Assembly: GCA_965221655.1 (NCBI GenBank)
Contig: OZ244906.1
Location: forward strand, 1,178,001-1,242,000
Reading direction: 5' to 3'
DNA length: 64,000 nucleotides
DNA from: Bin107 sp965221655
GTDB lineage: Bacteria > UBA8248
Shown piece after piece: positions 28,277 to 37,240 of the stretch (its first letter is position 1; each line of letters begins with the position of its first letter). Position numbers and translations under genes: made by a program. Below the pieces are notes generated by a model, which saw only the letters and a program-made list of their open reading frames with translations, was not told the origin of the DNA and did no database searches.

Positions 28277-29265
28277 GCGCGCGCGCCCTCCCCGAGATTT
28301 TTCTTCTCCCAACAGGCCGCGAGGTGACCATTCCCGACGGACTCGAGCGGCGGCATCTCGTGTGTGCACCTATCCACGACGAAGCGGCATCTGGGCACAA
28401 AGGCGCAACCCGCTCCCAGCCGCGTGAGGTCGGGCGGCTGGCCCGCGATGGGGTCGAGACGTTTTTGCCGGGGACGATCCAGCCTGGGCACCGAACTCAG
28501 CAGCCCCAGGGTGTAGGGGTGTTTGGGCTCGCGGTAGATGTCCGCCGCGCGGCCGCGCTCGATTATCTTGCCCGCGTACATAACGTTCACGCGATCCGCG
28601 TAGCGGGCCACCACGCCCAGGTTGTGCGTGATGATGATGAGCGCCACGCCGAGTCGCTTGGTGAGGCTCTTCATCAACTCAAGAATCTGCGCCTGAATGG
28701 TGACGTCCAGAGCCGTCGTCGGCTCGTCGGCGATAATGAGCTTCGGCTCACAGCAAAGCGCCATGGCTATCATCACCCTTTGGCGCATCCCGCCGCTCAG
28801 ATGGTGGGGGTATTGGCGAATCCGCCGTTCGGGCTCGGAGATGCCCACGAGCCGCAGATATTCGAGCGCCTTCTCCTCGGCGTCGGCCCGCTTCATGCCG
28901 AGGTGGTGTTCCATCGTCTCGGTGAGTTGCAAGCCGATGGTGAGCACGGGATTCAGGGACGTCATCGGTTCCTGGAAGATCATGCCGATCTGACGGCCCC
29001 GGATTTTTCTGATCTCCAGATCGCCGAGGCGAATCAGGTCCTTGCCCATAAAGCGTATCTCCCCCCCGACGATGCGGCCGGGAGGATTCGGCACCAACCC
29101 GAGAATCGAAAGCGCACTCACGGACTTCCCGCAGCCCGACTCGCCCACAATCGCCACCGTCTCACCTTCCTGCACGTCGTAGGAAACGCCGTTGACGGCC
29201 TTCACCACGCCTGCGGAGGTGAAGAAGCGGGTGTCCAGGTTTTCGATTTCAAGAAGCGCGCTCAT
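28273..29265 (-). CDS. Peptide-type ABC transporter ATP-binding protein (DppD-like)
   Basis: A 330-residue ATPase: Walker A GESGCGKSV, signature LSGGMRQRV, Walker B LIIADEPTTALD and C-terminal CAFVPRCRFVVDRC. First gene of the importer operon. Two in-frame ATGs (29274 and 29265) are possible, and neither has a good ribosome site. 29265 starts the usual MSALLEIENL sequence. Confidence 0.92.
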   Translation of the reverse strand: MSALLEIENLDTRFFTSAGVVKAVNGVSYDVQEGETVAIVGESGCGKSVSALSILGLVPNPPGRIVGGEIRFMGKDLIRLGDLEIRKIRGRQIGMIFQEPMTSLNPVLTIGLQLTETMEHHLGMKRADAEEKALEYLRLVGISEPERRIRQYPHHLSGGMRQRVMIAMALCCEPKLIIADEPTTALDVTIQAQILELMKSLTKRLGVALIIITHNLGVVARYADRVNVMYAGKIIERGRAADIYREPKHPYTLGLLSSVPRLDRPRQKRLDPIAGQPPDLTRLGAGCAFVPRCRFVVDRCTHEMPPLESVGNGHLAACWEKKNLGEGARA

Positions 29266-29347
29266 CGCCCTCATCCCGTGGCAAAGCGGGAGGAACCAAG
29301 GTCGAAAAAATATTTCGGCGGCTTGTATGCAGCCAGGATGCAAAGAG

Positions 29348-29374
29348 ATTAAATGTCGGACACCATAAAGTCAA
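29348..29374 (-). promoter_or_regulatory. Candidate promoter for the peptide-importer operon
   Basis: On the minus strand TTGACT (29374-29369), a 15-base spacer and TTTAAT (29353-29348, five of six matches) lie in the 141-base gap between the acyl-CoA synthetase gene and the importer. The spacer is short, so confidence is limited. Confidence 0.4.
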
Positions 29375-29406
29375 TCGGCAGTTTTTGGTCCGCAGGCGGA
29401 CGCTCT

Positions 29407-31566
29407 CTACCGAGGGGAGCAAGCATCCGCAACATGTCGATTCCGGGCTTCGCTCGCCGTGACGATGAGCGCATCCGCAACCAGACACCCGCCGCCCGCC
29501 TCGCGCACGAAAACGGGGTTCAGGTCGATTTCCTCTATCAGGTCGCGACAGGCGAAAGCCACTTCTCCCAGAAGGCGAATGGCCTCCGCGAACGCCCCGG
29601 CGTCCAGGGGGCCACGCCCCCGGTGGCCCGCGAGCATCTTCGCGCACGCAAGCTCCGCGATCATCTCGCGCGCCTCGGCGAGCTCCACAGGCGCGGGGCG
29701 CACGCTCACGTCGCCCACCAATTCCACGTCGATTCCGCCGCGCCCCACCGTAACCATCGGCCCGAACTGGGGGTCGTTTTTCACTCCCAGCAGAAATTCG
29801 GCTCCGTCCCCCACCTGCTCCTGGAGCAGATAACCCGTGAGGGATTCCCCCTCCGAGCGGCAGGCAAACTCCGCGAGCGCGGCCTCAAGCGCCGCCGCAT
29901 CGGCGAGATGCGTCCGCACCAGTCCGCGCTCCGTCTTGTGCCGAACCAGGGGGGAAACCCCCTTCAGAACGATGGGAAAGCGCAACTCTCGCGCCGCGCG
30001 CAGGGCCTCCTCCGGCGTGCGAGAAAACCGGTGCTCCACCACGGAGAGGCCGAAGCGGCCCGCGAGCGCCAGGCACTGCGCCTCGTCGAGCGGCTCGGGC
30101 GAGGAGAGAGCCTCCGCCAGTGCGGGAGGGGCATTGACGTTGGCCCGCGCCGGTCTCTCTGCCGTGTTCTCGCGGCTTCTCTCGCGCACCTTCACATAGC
30201 GAGCCAGGGCCGCCGCCGCTTTCGCGCAGCCCGAGATGGACTGAAACGAGGCGACCCCCTCCCGCGCCAGCAGCCTGTGCGCGTCCGCCGCGTGGGGGTT
30301 GAGGTAGGCCAGCATGGGTGGACGGGCATCGCCGCGTGCAGCGCGGACGATGGGCTCGACCCCCATTTCGGGCCGGAATTGCGCGCTCGAACCCACGATG
30401 GGAACCACCATGTCGAAGACGCCGCTATCCAGAAAGGATTCGAGAAAATCCGCATAGAGGTGAATGTCCGCGATGGTGGTATCCAGCGGATTGTCCAACT
30501 TGCGAAAATCGGGGTGCGCACTCTGCATGCGCGCGCGCAGGGTGGCGTCCAATTCGGGGACTTCGAGGCCGAGCGCCCCGCACCTGTCCGCCATCAGCGC
30601 GCCTGCGCCGCCCGTGGTCGTCACCACGCCCACCCGCGCCCCCGCCGGCAGCGGCGCGACGCAGAACATGTGGGCCACCTCAAAGAGCGCTTCGAGATCG
30701 CCCACCCGCGTAACGCCCCACGCGCGAAACAGCGCCTCGTACACCCCGTCCTCGCCCACCATCGCCCCGGTGTGGCTTTGCGCCGCCCGCGCCCCCTCGG
30801 ACGCAGCGCCCAACTTCAGCACCACCAGGGGCTTGCCCCGGCGCAGGGCCTTTTCGAGAACGCCTCTAAACTTCTTGCCGTCGCGCACCCCTTCGAGGTA
30901 GACGGCAACCGCCCTGGTGTGCGCGTCGTCTATCAAATAGTCGAGGTAGTCCGATATCTCCAGATCCGTTTCGTTGCCGCAGGAGACGAGGTGGCTGAAG
31001 CCGATGCCGCGCTCGGTCGCGCGCGAGAGCAGCGCTCCGCCGATGCTCCCGCTTTGGCATACCACGCCTACGTTTCCGGGGAGCATCTCCTCTACGTCGA
31101 GGGCGATGAGGCCCGCCAGGTGAAAGCGGTGGTGAAAGTTGTGCACGCCCGCCGTGTTCGGCCCGCAGACGCGGATGCCCGTCTCGCGCGCGACGCGCAA
31201 AATTTCCTGATCGAGACGCGCTCCCTTCTCGTCGGCTTCAGAAAAGCCTCCCGTGTAGATAATGGCGGTCCCCACGCCCGCCTCGGCGCACTCGGCGAGA
31301 ACGCGCGGCACCCGCTCCCTCCCGACGGCGATGAAGGCGGTATCCGGCGCTTCGGGCAATGCCCCCGGCCGGGGCCAGCAGCGCACGCCCGCCACTTCTT
31401 CGTATTTGGGGTTGACGGGATAGACCCGCCCCCCAAACCCGTGGCGCAGGAGGTTCTTCACCACGCGGCCGTTGAATTGTTCGAGGTTCGCCGACGCCCC
31501 CACCACGGCCACCGAGGCGGGAGAGAGCAGGCGGGCGAGAGCCTCCGCGGCGCTGCCCCGGGTCAT
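29407..31566 (-). CDS. Acyl-CoA synthetase (ADP-forming), fused alpha-beta
   Basis: A 719-residue fusion of the CoA-ligase alpha part (ASVAVVGASAN, VYPVNPKYEEVAG, CGPNTAG) and the ATP-grasp beta part (FPIVLKGVSPLVRHKTERGLV, QEQVGDGAEFLLGVKND). The phosphorylated His of the alpha domain lies in SHTGAMVG. The enzyme interconverts an acyl-CoA plus ADP and phosphate with the free acid plus ATP. The acyl group is unknown. It lies 28 bases after the acyl-CoA dehydrogenase gene, so the pair is probably one unit. The ribosome site before ATG 31566 is weak. Confidence 0.9.
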   Translation of the reverse strand: MTRGSAAEALARLLSPASVAVVGASANLEQFNGRVVKNLLRHGFGGRVYPVNPKYEEVAGVRCWPRPGALPEAPDTAFIAVGRERVPRVLAECAEAGVGTAIIYTGGFSEADEKGARLDQEILRVARETGIRVCGPNTAGVHNFHHRFHLAGLIALDVEEMLPGNVGVVCQSGSIGGALLSRATERGIGFSHLVSCGNETDLEISDYLDYLIDDAHTRAVAVYLEGVRDGKKFRGVLEKALRRGKPLVVLKLGAASEGARAAQSHTGAMVGEDGVYEALFRAWGVTRVGDLEALFEVAHMFCVAPLPAGARVGVVTTTGGAGALMADRCGALGLEVPELDATLRARMQSAHPDFRKLDNPLDTTIADIHLYADFLESFLDSGVFDMVVPIVGSSAQFRPEMGVEPIVRAARGDARPPMLAYLNPHAADAHRLLAREGVASFQSISGCAKAAAALARYVKVRERSRENTAERPARANVNAPPALAEALSSPEPLDEAQCLALAGRFGLSVVEHRFSRTPEEALRAARELRFPIVLKGVSPLVRHKTERGLVRTHLADAAALEAALAEFACRSEGESLTGYLLQEQVGDGAEFLLGVKNDPQFGPMVTVGRGGIDVELVGDVSVRPAPVELAEAREMIAELACAKMLAGHRGRGPLDAGAFAEAIRLLGEVAFACRDLIEEIDLNPVFVREAGGGCLVADALIVTASEARNRHVADACSPR

Positions 31567-31594
31567 GGTGCGAGGTTTCCGCGATGCACGAACG

Positions 31595-32746
31595 CTACGC
31601 CCCGGGCGGACGCTGGCTGAAGGGGCGCTCGTAGATGAGCAAGGCGAGGCGGTTTCTGAGCATCTCGACGGAACCTCCCGCGATGGACCACCCGCGAATC
31701 TTGCGGTAGAGGAATTCCAGCGGCATCTCGGTGGAAAAGCCGTATCCGCCGTGCAGTTGAATGGCGTCGTCCGCCACCTGGCGAGCCATCTCGTTGCAGA
31801 AGAGCTTGGCGCTGGTCGTCTCCAGTGCGGAGGGCAGACCCGCGCGCGCGTTCGAGAGCGCCCGGTAGAGCAGCAGGCGCGCCGCCTCGAGTTTCACCCG
31901 CATGTCTGCCACCATCCACTGCACCCCCTGAAACTCGCACAGGGAGCGGCCAAACTGTTGCCGCTCCTTCGTGTGCGCGACAGTCATGTCGTAGGCGGCC
32001 TGGGCCAGCGCCAGGCAGCGCGTGGCGTTTCCCAGCCGCTCGACGTTGAACACGGGCATGAGGACGCGAAAGCCGTCCGCGTCCACCAGCACGTTCTCGC
32101 GGGGAACCCGCGCATTCTCGAAGTAGAGCGCGCAGTGCGCCTCCCCGCTCATGTAGTGCTCGGTCTTTCCCTTCGAGAAGCCGGGCGTGTCCGTCTCGAC
32201 CACTACGGCGCCGCAGTCGCGCGTCCTGGGGCCGAAGCGCACGTAGACGACGAACAAATCGGCGTGCGGCGCGTTGGAACTGAAGCACTTCTGGCCGTTC
32301 AGCACAACGCTCTCGCCGTCGTAGCGCGCCGTGGTCTGCAAGTCCGTGGCCGCCGAGCCCGCGTCGGGCTCCGTCATGCTGATGGAGATAATCTTCTCCC
32401 CCCGGCATATCGGGGGGAAAAACCGCTCTTTCTGACTTGCCGAACCCAGCTCGTCGATGACGCGGATGGGGCCCATGTTCCCCATCTGCACCACGTCGCC
32501 GCTGTGGGGGCACACCTGCGAGACGGCCTCCATCACGAGGCAGGCTTCGAAAATCGAACGCCCCGCCCCGTGGGGTTCGGCCACCGTCATGCCCATCATG
32601 CCGTGCCCGGCCAGCACCTCCATCGAGCGTCTGGGGTAGGCGCCCGTTCGCGCGTAGGAGAAGGCGTCGCGCGCGAACTCGCGCAGAGCCAACTCCCGCG
32701 CCGTCTGATACAGCAGACGATCCGATTCTTCGAGTTGAAAGTCCAC
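31595..32746 (-). CDS. Acyl-CoA dehydrogenase
   Basis: A 383-residue FAD enzyme that introduces an alpha-beta double bond in acyl-CoA. The family signature ISISMTEPDAGSAATD and C-terminal QLHGGYGFSTEMPLEFLYRKIRG-type region are present, with the catalytic base likely the Glu of STEMP. GTG 32746, seven bases after GGAGAG, starts the conserved N-terminus VDFQLEESDR. The open frame upstream has no similarity. A small hairpin lies just before the ribosome site. Likely co-transcribed with the ADP-forming synthetase. Substrate chain not predictable. Confidence 0.9.
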   Translation of the reverse strand: MDFQLEESDRLLYQTARELALREFARDAFSYARTGAYPRRSMEVLAGHGMMGMTVAEPHGAGRSIFEACLVMEAVSQVCPHSGDVVQMGNMGPIRVIDELGSASQKERFFPPICRGEKIISISMTEPDAGSAATDLQTTARYDGESVVLNGQKCFSSNAPHADLFVVYVRFGPRTRDCGAVVVETDTPGFSKGKTEHYMSGEAHCALYFENARVPRENVLVDADGFRVLMPVFNVERLGNATRCLALAQAAYDMTVAHTKERQQFGRSLCEFQGVQWMVADMRVKLEAARLLLYRALSNARAGLPSALETTSAKLFCNEMARQVADDAIQLHGGYGFSTEMPLEFLYRKIRGWSIAGGSVEMLRNRLALLIYERPFSQRPPGA

Positions 32747-32757
32747 GTTCTCTCTCC

Positions 32758-32773
32758 GTGCTGAAAACAGCAC
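32758..32773 (-). other. Small hairpin in the acyl-CoA dehydrogenase leader
   Basis: GTGCTG and CAGCAC form a perfect six-pair stem with a four-T loop, immediately upstream of the GGAGAG ribosome site. It could tune translation or may be chance. Confidence 0.35.
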
Positions 32774-32915
32774 TTCGGAGTGCGCGCGCGCCCTGCGTGA
32801 ACGCACGTGCTCCTTGATCGCGCTCCTTTATATGATACCTGCGGCGCGCAGGCGAGCCTCTTGGCGACGACGCCACGCCGGCGGACCCGGGCCGAACGAG
32901 CGCGCCCACGTGATT

Positions 32916-32944
32916 TTGAGCGATGCGGTGAATTATTCTACAAT
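32916..32944 (+). promoter_or_regulatory. Candidate sigma70-type promoter of the maleate-isomerase-like/DUF1446 operon
   Basis: TTGAGC (32916-32921), a 17-base spacer and TACAAT (32939-32944, five of six). Transcription would start near 32951, about 26 bases before the ATG. This is the best promoter match in the window. Confidence 0.6.
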
Positions 32945-32976
32945 GCGCCGCGTCCACCACCCACACCGGAGGCACG

Positions 32977-33726
32977 ATGACCACCACGAGCCACGACCCG
33001 TTTCGCGTCGGCCTTTTGGTCCCCTCCTCGAACGCCACGATGGAGAGCGACTTTCACAAGAACCTGCCCGAGGGCGTCTACGTCTCCACCTCCCGCATGT
33101 TCCTCGACGAGACGACGAAGCAGGCCGAAATTCGCATGATCCGCGATTCCCTGCCCGAGGCGTGCCGCACGCTCGCCACGGTGCGCCCCCATTTTTGCGT
33201 GTTCGGCTGCACCTCGGGCGGCGCGCTCTTCGGGCAAGCGCACGACCGCGATATCCAGGCGCGCATCGAAGAACAAACGGGAGCGGAAACTGCAACGATT
33301 CTCTCTGCACTCTCGCGCGAGTTCGCAGAGATGGGGGCGCGAAAACTGGTGGTGCTCACCCCTTACGTCTCGGAGTTGAACGCGCCCATCCGCGCGTCTT
33401 TGGAAGAAGACGGGCTGGAAGTACTCTCCATAGACGGCATGGGGTTGACGGACAACATCGCCATCGGCAACACGCGGACGAAAGAAATTCTCGCGTTCGC
33501 GGACGAAAAACTCTCCGCACGCAACGCAAAAGAGGCGGATTGCCTGTTCATCTCCTGCACGAACCTGCCCGCCGTCGACGCACTGCCCGCCATACGCGCC
33601 CGCTACCCCGACCTGGCCGTGATGACGAGCAACCTGGCCGCCCTCCTGGCGGTGCGCAGGAGGCTCGAGGAGAGCCGGGGCGCCGCTGCCCCGTCTTTTT
33701 CCCGCTCCGGATTCGGTGTAGACTAA
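32977..33726 (+). CDS. Maleate isomerase / Asp-Glu racemase superfamily protein
   Basis: A 249-residue protein of the racemase-like superfamily that includes maleate cis-trans isomerase and arylmalonate decarboxylase. VGLLVPSSNATMESDF is the maleate-isomerase N-terminus. Two Cys-containing motifs, FGCTSGGA (near residue 78) and FISCTNLPAVD (near 191), match the two-cysteine mechanism. GGAGG precedes the ATG, and a good promoter lies upstream. First gene of a four-gene plus-strand set with DUF1446, DUF4387 and HD proteins, so it likely processes the same dicarboxylate-like metabolite. Confidence 0.85.
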   Translation: MTTTSHDPFRVGLLVPSSNATMESDFHKNLPEGVYVSTSRMFLDETTKQAEIRMIRDSLPEACRTLATVRPHFCVFGCTSGGALFGQAHDRDIQARIEEQTGAETATILSALSREFAEMGARKLVVLTPYVSELNAPIRASLEEDGLEVLSIDGMGLTDNIAIGNTRTKEILAFADEKLSARNAKEADCLFISCTNLPAVDALPAIRARYPDLAVMTSNLAALLAVRRRLEESRGAAAPSFSRSGFGVD

Positions 33727-33801
33727 AATATCGCCCAGCAAGACGAACCTCAGTAAGGTCGCCCCGGCGGGCACCTCACCTAAGAGGAGTAGACCCTGGC
33801 C

Positions 33802-35178
33802 GTGGAAGCGCGCGTTCTTTCTCCCTGCGGGGTCATCGGCTCCGGCTTTCCCGAGAGTTCCTTTGAGCGCGGGCTGTCCATGCAGCCCCACGTCATCGCC
33901 TGCGACGGGGGTTCAACGGACAACGGCCCCGCCTTTCTCGGTGCGGGAAAACCGAACTTCTCCCGCTCGGCGACCAAGCGCGACCTCAAGCTCATGCTCC
34001 TGGGGCGGGAAGACCTGGGCGTTCCCCTCATAGTGGGCTCGTGCGGCACGGGAGGCGGCGACGCAGGCCTTGCCTGGATGCGCGACATCTGCCTGGAAAT
34101 CGCGCGCGAGGAGGGTCTGCGCTTTCGCCTGGCTCTCATACGGGCCGAGCAGGACAAGGCCTACCTCAAAAAACGCTACCGCGAAGGCCGCATCCGGCCA
34201 CTCGAGCCGGCTCCCCCACTCGATGAAGCGGTGATAGAGAAAAGCGCGCACGTCGTCGGCATGATGGGCGACGAACCTATCGCCCAAGCACTCGAGGACG
34301 GAGCGGAAGTGGTGCTGACGGGCCGGGCATCGGACACCTCGCTGTTCGCCTGCCATCCCGTGCGGATGGGCGCAGACAGGGGGCTCGCCTGGCACGCGGC
34401 CAAGATACTCGAGTGCGGCGCCGCCTGCGCCGTGCATCGCGCGCGGCCCGACGGGTGTTTCGCCTGGATTCGCGACGATCACTTCGTCGTCGAGCCGCTC
34501 AACCTGCAAATGCACTGCTCGCCGCAGAGCGTGGCCTCCCACACGCTGTATGAGAACACCGACCCTTTCTACATCACCGAACCCGCGGGCGTCCTCGACA
34601 CGAGCCGCTCGACTTACGCGGCCGAAAACGAGCGCGCCGTGCGCGTAGCGGGCTCCGCCTTTCGTCCCGCGGAGCGCTACTCGGTCAAGCTCGAGGGGGC
34701 CGAACTCGTCGGGTACCAGTCGGTGATCATCGGCGGCGTGCGCGACCCGATGCTGCTCAAACAACTCGACTCGTGGATCGACGGCGTGCGGGCAGGTTTC
34801 GACACGCGCGTGGGAGAAATTTTTCCCGACCGCGATACGCCACCCGACTACCGCCTGCACGTTCGCGTCTTCGGGCGCGACGCCGTGATGGGCACGCTCG
34901 AGCCCGAAGCGAAGCGCTTGCCGCACGAAGTGGGCCTGCTCTTCGAGGTGACGGCGGAGGATCAGACCTCCGCCAACACGATGGCGGCCACCCTCGCCCA
35001 CTTCGCCCTCCACTACCCCATTCCGGAGTGGGGCGGTCTCATTTCGGCCCTGGCGTTTCCCTTCGCTCCCGCCGAACTCGAGAAGGGCCCGGTGTATCGG
35101 TTCAACCTGAACCACGTCGTCTATCCCGACGACCCGTGCGAGATGTTTCCCGTCGAAACGATGGAGGTGGCGAACTGA
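33802..35178 (+). CDS. DUF1446 (AtuA-like) family protein
   Basis: A 458-residue DUF1446 protein. Typical segments: IACDGGSTDNGPAFLGAG, LIVGSCGTGGGDAGL, VVLTGRASDTSLF. The family includes AtuA, tied to acyclic terpene use, but no reaction is established. The start is GTG 33802, with AAGAGGAG twelve bases upstream, a rather long spacing. It overlaps the DUF4387 gene by one base. This DUF1446-DUF4387 pair recurs in many genomes as one unit. Confidence 0.85.
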   Translation: MEARVLSPCGVIGSGFPESSFERGLSMQPHVIACDGGSTDNGPAFLGAGKPNFSRSATKRDLKLMLLGREDLGVPLIVGSCGTGGGDAGLAWMRDICLEIAREEGLRFRLALIRAEQDKAYLKKRYREGRIRPLEPAPPLDEAVIEKSAHVVGMMGDEPIAQALEDGAEVVLTGRASDTSLFACHPVRMGADRGLAWHAAKILECGAACAVHRARPDGCFAWIRDDHFVVEPLNLQMHCSPQSVASHTLYENTDPFYITEPAGVLDTSRSTYAAENERAVRVAGSAFRPAERYSVKLEGAELVGYQSVIIGGVRDPMLLKQLDSWIDGVRAGFDTRVGEIFPDRDTPPDYRLHVRVFGRDAVMGTLEPEAKRLPHEVGLLFEVTAEDQTSANTMAATLAHFALHYPIPEWGGLISALAFPFAPAELEKGPVYRFNLNHVVYPDDPCEMFPVETMEVAN

Positions 35179-35498
35179 TGGCCACGCTCGGTGAACTCGC
35201 CCAGCTCATCCGCTCGAAGAACGCAGGCCCCTTCAACCTCACGTTCGACGTCATGTTCGAGGAAGAAGACACCTACCGGCGCGTGGTGGACGCGCGCGTT
35301 CTCACCAAGGAGGTGTTCTGCCGCATCTACGATCTGCCGCAGGAGCAGGTGCTGCTCGTTCACCACGACACTGCGCGGGCGATAAAGATATCCATCCCCC
35401 GCCCGGTGTTTTCCTGCGACCTCGAAGACGGTGACTGCTACGGCGGCCAGCAGTTCGGCCCCCTGGTCGAGCTGGAGGTTCCCGACCCGCCGAAATGA
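35178..35498 (+). CDS. DUF4387 family protein
   Basis: A 106-residue protein beginning LGELAQLIRSKNAGPFNLTFDVMF, the DUF4387 signature. ATG 35178 overlaps the DUF1446 stop (TGATG), so translation is coupled and the two products probably form a complex. In some bacteria DUF4387 is fused to the DUF1446 C-terminus, which supports that. Function unknown. Confidence 0.85.
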   Translation: MATLGELAQLIRSKNAGPFNLTFDVMFEEEDTYRRVVDARVLTKEVFCRIYDLPQEQVLLVHHDTARAIKISIPRPVFSCDLEDGDCYGGQQFGPLVELEVPDPPK

Positions 35499-35528
35499 CA
35501 CGCGGCGAGAAAAAAGGAGAACGACGAC

Positions 35529-36137
35529 ATGGCGATTCGCACCAGTGCGGAGGAGATTCGCGCACTTTTCCCCGAGTTGGATCAAATCGAAGACCCCGCC
35601 CTGTGCCAGGGGGTCGTCGATATCTGGCTGGACCTGGCCGCCGAAACCGTCTGGGAACGCTTCGAGGATATGCCCAAGAACCTCAAGGAAGAGAAGCACA
35701 TGACGCTCATCGGCCACATACAGGGCGTCACCAAAACGGCGGTGGCCATGGCCGACGTCGTCGAGAAACTCCACGGGGTCGAGATCGACCGCGACCTGCT
35801 CATCGCCGCCTGCGTCCTGCACGACATCACCAAGCCGCTCGAGTCCGCCCCTAACCCCGGCGGGCCGCCTACGGGCGGCAGCACGCCGCCCGCGAAAATC
35901 ACCGAATTCGGCGCCAAAATCCAGCACGGCGTCTACGGGGCGCACAAAATCTGGGCCAAGGGACTGCCGAAAGCCCTCGAACTCGCGCACCTCGTCATCA
36001 CCCACACGCGCGCGAGCAGCACGCGCTCAACCTCCTACGAGGCCGCCCTGCTCTTCTACGCCGACTGGGTGGATTCGGACGCAGGCATCGTCCTGGGCGG
36101 CGGCACGCCCTTCGCCGCCAAGTGGGTGGAGGGGTAG
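35529..36137 (+). CDS. HD-domain phosphohydrolase-like protein
   Basis: A 202-residue protein with the HD pattern: His in LIGHIQGV, the HD pair in CVLHDITK, a later His in VITHTRA and Asp in FYADWVDSD. Such domains are metal-dependent hydrolases of nucleotides or phosphoesters, or lyases in odd cases. It begins 30 bases after DUF4387 with GGAGAACG upstream, so it is part of the same operon. Confidence 0.8.
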   Translation: MAIRTSAEEIRALFPELDQIEDPALCQGVVDIWLDLAAETVWERFEDMPKNLKEEKHMTLIGHIQGVTKTAVAMADVVEKLHGVEIDRDLLIAACVLHDITKPLESAPNPGGPPTGGSTPPAKITEFGAKIQHGVYGAHKIWAKGLPKALELAHLVITHTRASSTRSTSYEAALLFYADWVDSDAGIVLGGGTPFAAKWVEG

Positions 36138-36172
36138 CCCCGGGGGGCGGGAGCAGCCGCACTCCCAAAGTG

Positions 36173-36206
36173 CGCACCTTCGGTGCGACGCCTCGCATTC
36201 GAGGCG
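36173..36206. terminator. Tandem hairpins in a convergent spacer
   Basis: CGCACC-TTC-GGTGCG (36173-36187) is followed by CGCCTCG-CATT-CGAGGCG (36189-36206), between the convergent HD and EamA genes. No T-run, so Rho-independent termination is uncertain. Confidence 0.4.
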
Positions 36207-36216
36207 GCACGCGCCC

Positions 36217-37104
36217 TCACTTTCCCCAGACGATGGCGAACGCCCCCACCACCGAGAGGATGCCCCCCAGCACGACGCGCAGCGTGATGCGTTCTTGTTT
36301 TTTCAGGAACAGCCACGAGAAAGCGATGACCCACAGGACGGAGAGGCGGTTGATCGGTATGACCTGCACCACCTCTCCTTCTCGAAACGCCGTCCAGAAA
36401 CAAAGGGCGGCGGCGGTGTTCGCCACCACGCCCAGGCCGATGGCGCCGATTCCCCGAAGGCGCCACGCCCTGCCCCCGTCTTCCTCCTGCGTGAAGGGCA
36501 TGGCAGCGAGGAGCAGAACCGTCGCCGTGGCGGTGGAAATCGCGATGCCCAGGCTCTCGGAGGGCAGGACGGCGAGAGCGTATTTTCTAAAAACGAACGT
36601 CAGGGCAAACAGGAACGAGGCGATTACGGGCACCAGAAAATAGGCGAGCGAGACCTCCCGCTCCTCCGCCTCGCGCTTGTAGACCAGCAGCACGGCCCCG
36701 ACCATGATGGCGCAGGTGCCGCCCGCCACGCCCGCCGAGAAGCGCTCGCCCAGGATGAACACGCCCATGAGCGCTGACCACACCAGGATGGACTGCACCA
36801 TGATCTGGGTACGCGCCAGGCCGATGAGGCGCATCGAGCCGAAAATCATGTAGCGCCCGACCGAGCTGCCGAACAGGCCGATGAGCATGAACCAGACGAC
36901 GCCTGCTGTGTGCCAGGCGACGGCCTCGCTCACGAAGACGTAGAGGGCGCCAGCCAGGGCCGTGGTGAGAGCGTTCATGACCACGGCGGCGGTGGCCGGG
37001 CCGATGTGGAGCAGCGCCTTTCGGTAGAAAACCTGGGAGACGGCGACGAAAAACGCCGCGATGAACGAGAGCAGGTTCGGGTGCAAGGATTCGAGCAAGA
37101 CCAC
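36217..37104 (-). CDS. EamA-family (DMT) transporter
   Basis: A membrane protein of about 295 residues with ten hydrophobic helices arranged as two EamA repeats. The second repeat ends in the usual LFLKKQERITLRVVLGGILSVVGA form. Drug/metabolite transporters export or import small metabolites. The substrate is not predictable. The start is uncertain: GTG 37104, GTG 37140 or nearby TTG codons all precede the first helix (LLSFIAAFFVAVSQVFYRK). It stands alone between convergent and same-strand neighbours. Confidence 0.8.
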   Translation of the reverse strand: MVLLESLHPNLLSFIAAFFVAVSQVFYRKALLHIGPATAAVVMNALTTALAGALYVFVSEAVAWHTAGVVWFMLIGLFGSSVGRYMIFGSMRLIGLARTQIMVQSILVWSALMGVFILGERFSAGVAGGTCAIMVGAVLLVYKREAEEREVSLAYFLVPVIASFLFALTFVFRKYALAVLPSESLGIAISTATATVLLLAAMPFTQEEDGGRAWRLRGIGAIGLGVVANTAAALCFWTAFREGEVVQVIPINRLSVLWVIAFSWLFLKKQERITLRVVLGGILSVVGAFAIVWGK

Positions 37105-37240
37105 CCCACGAAAAAACGACGAGGCGGGGAGGCGAATCACACGCGGACGCGGCCCGCCTCACCCCCGGCGGCGGAGAATCATGCAAAGGCCGACGCGCAG
37201 ACGCATCGCCCGGGCGGTGCCTCCCGCGCCTTGGGAAAAG

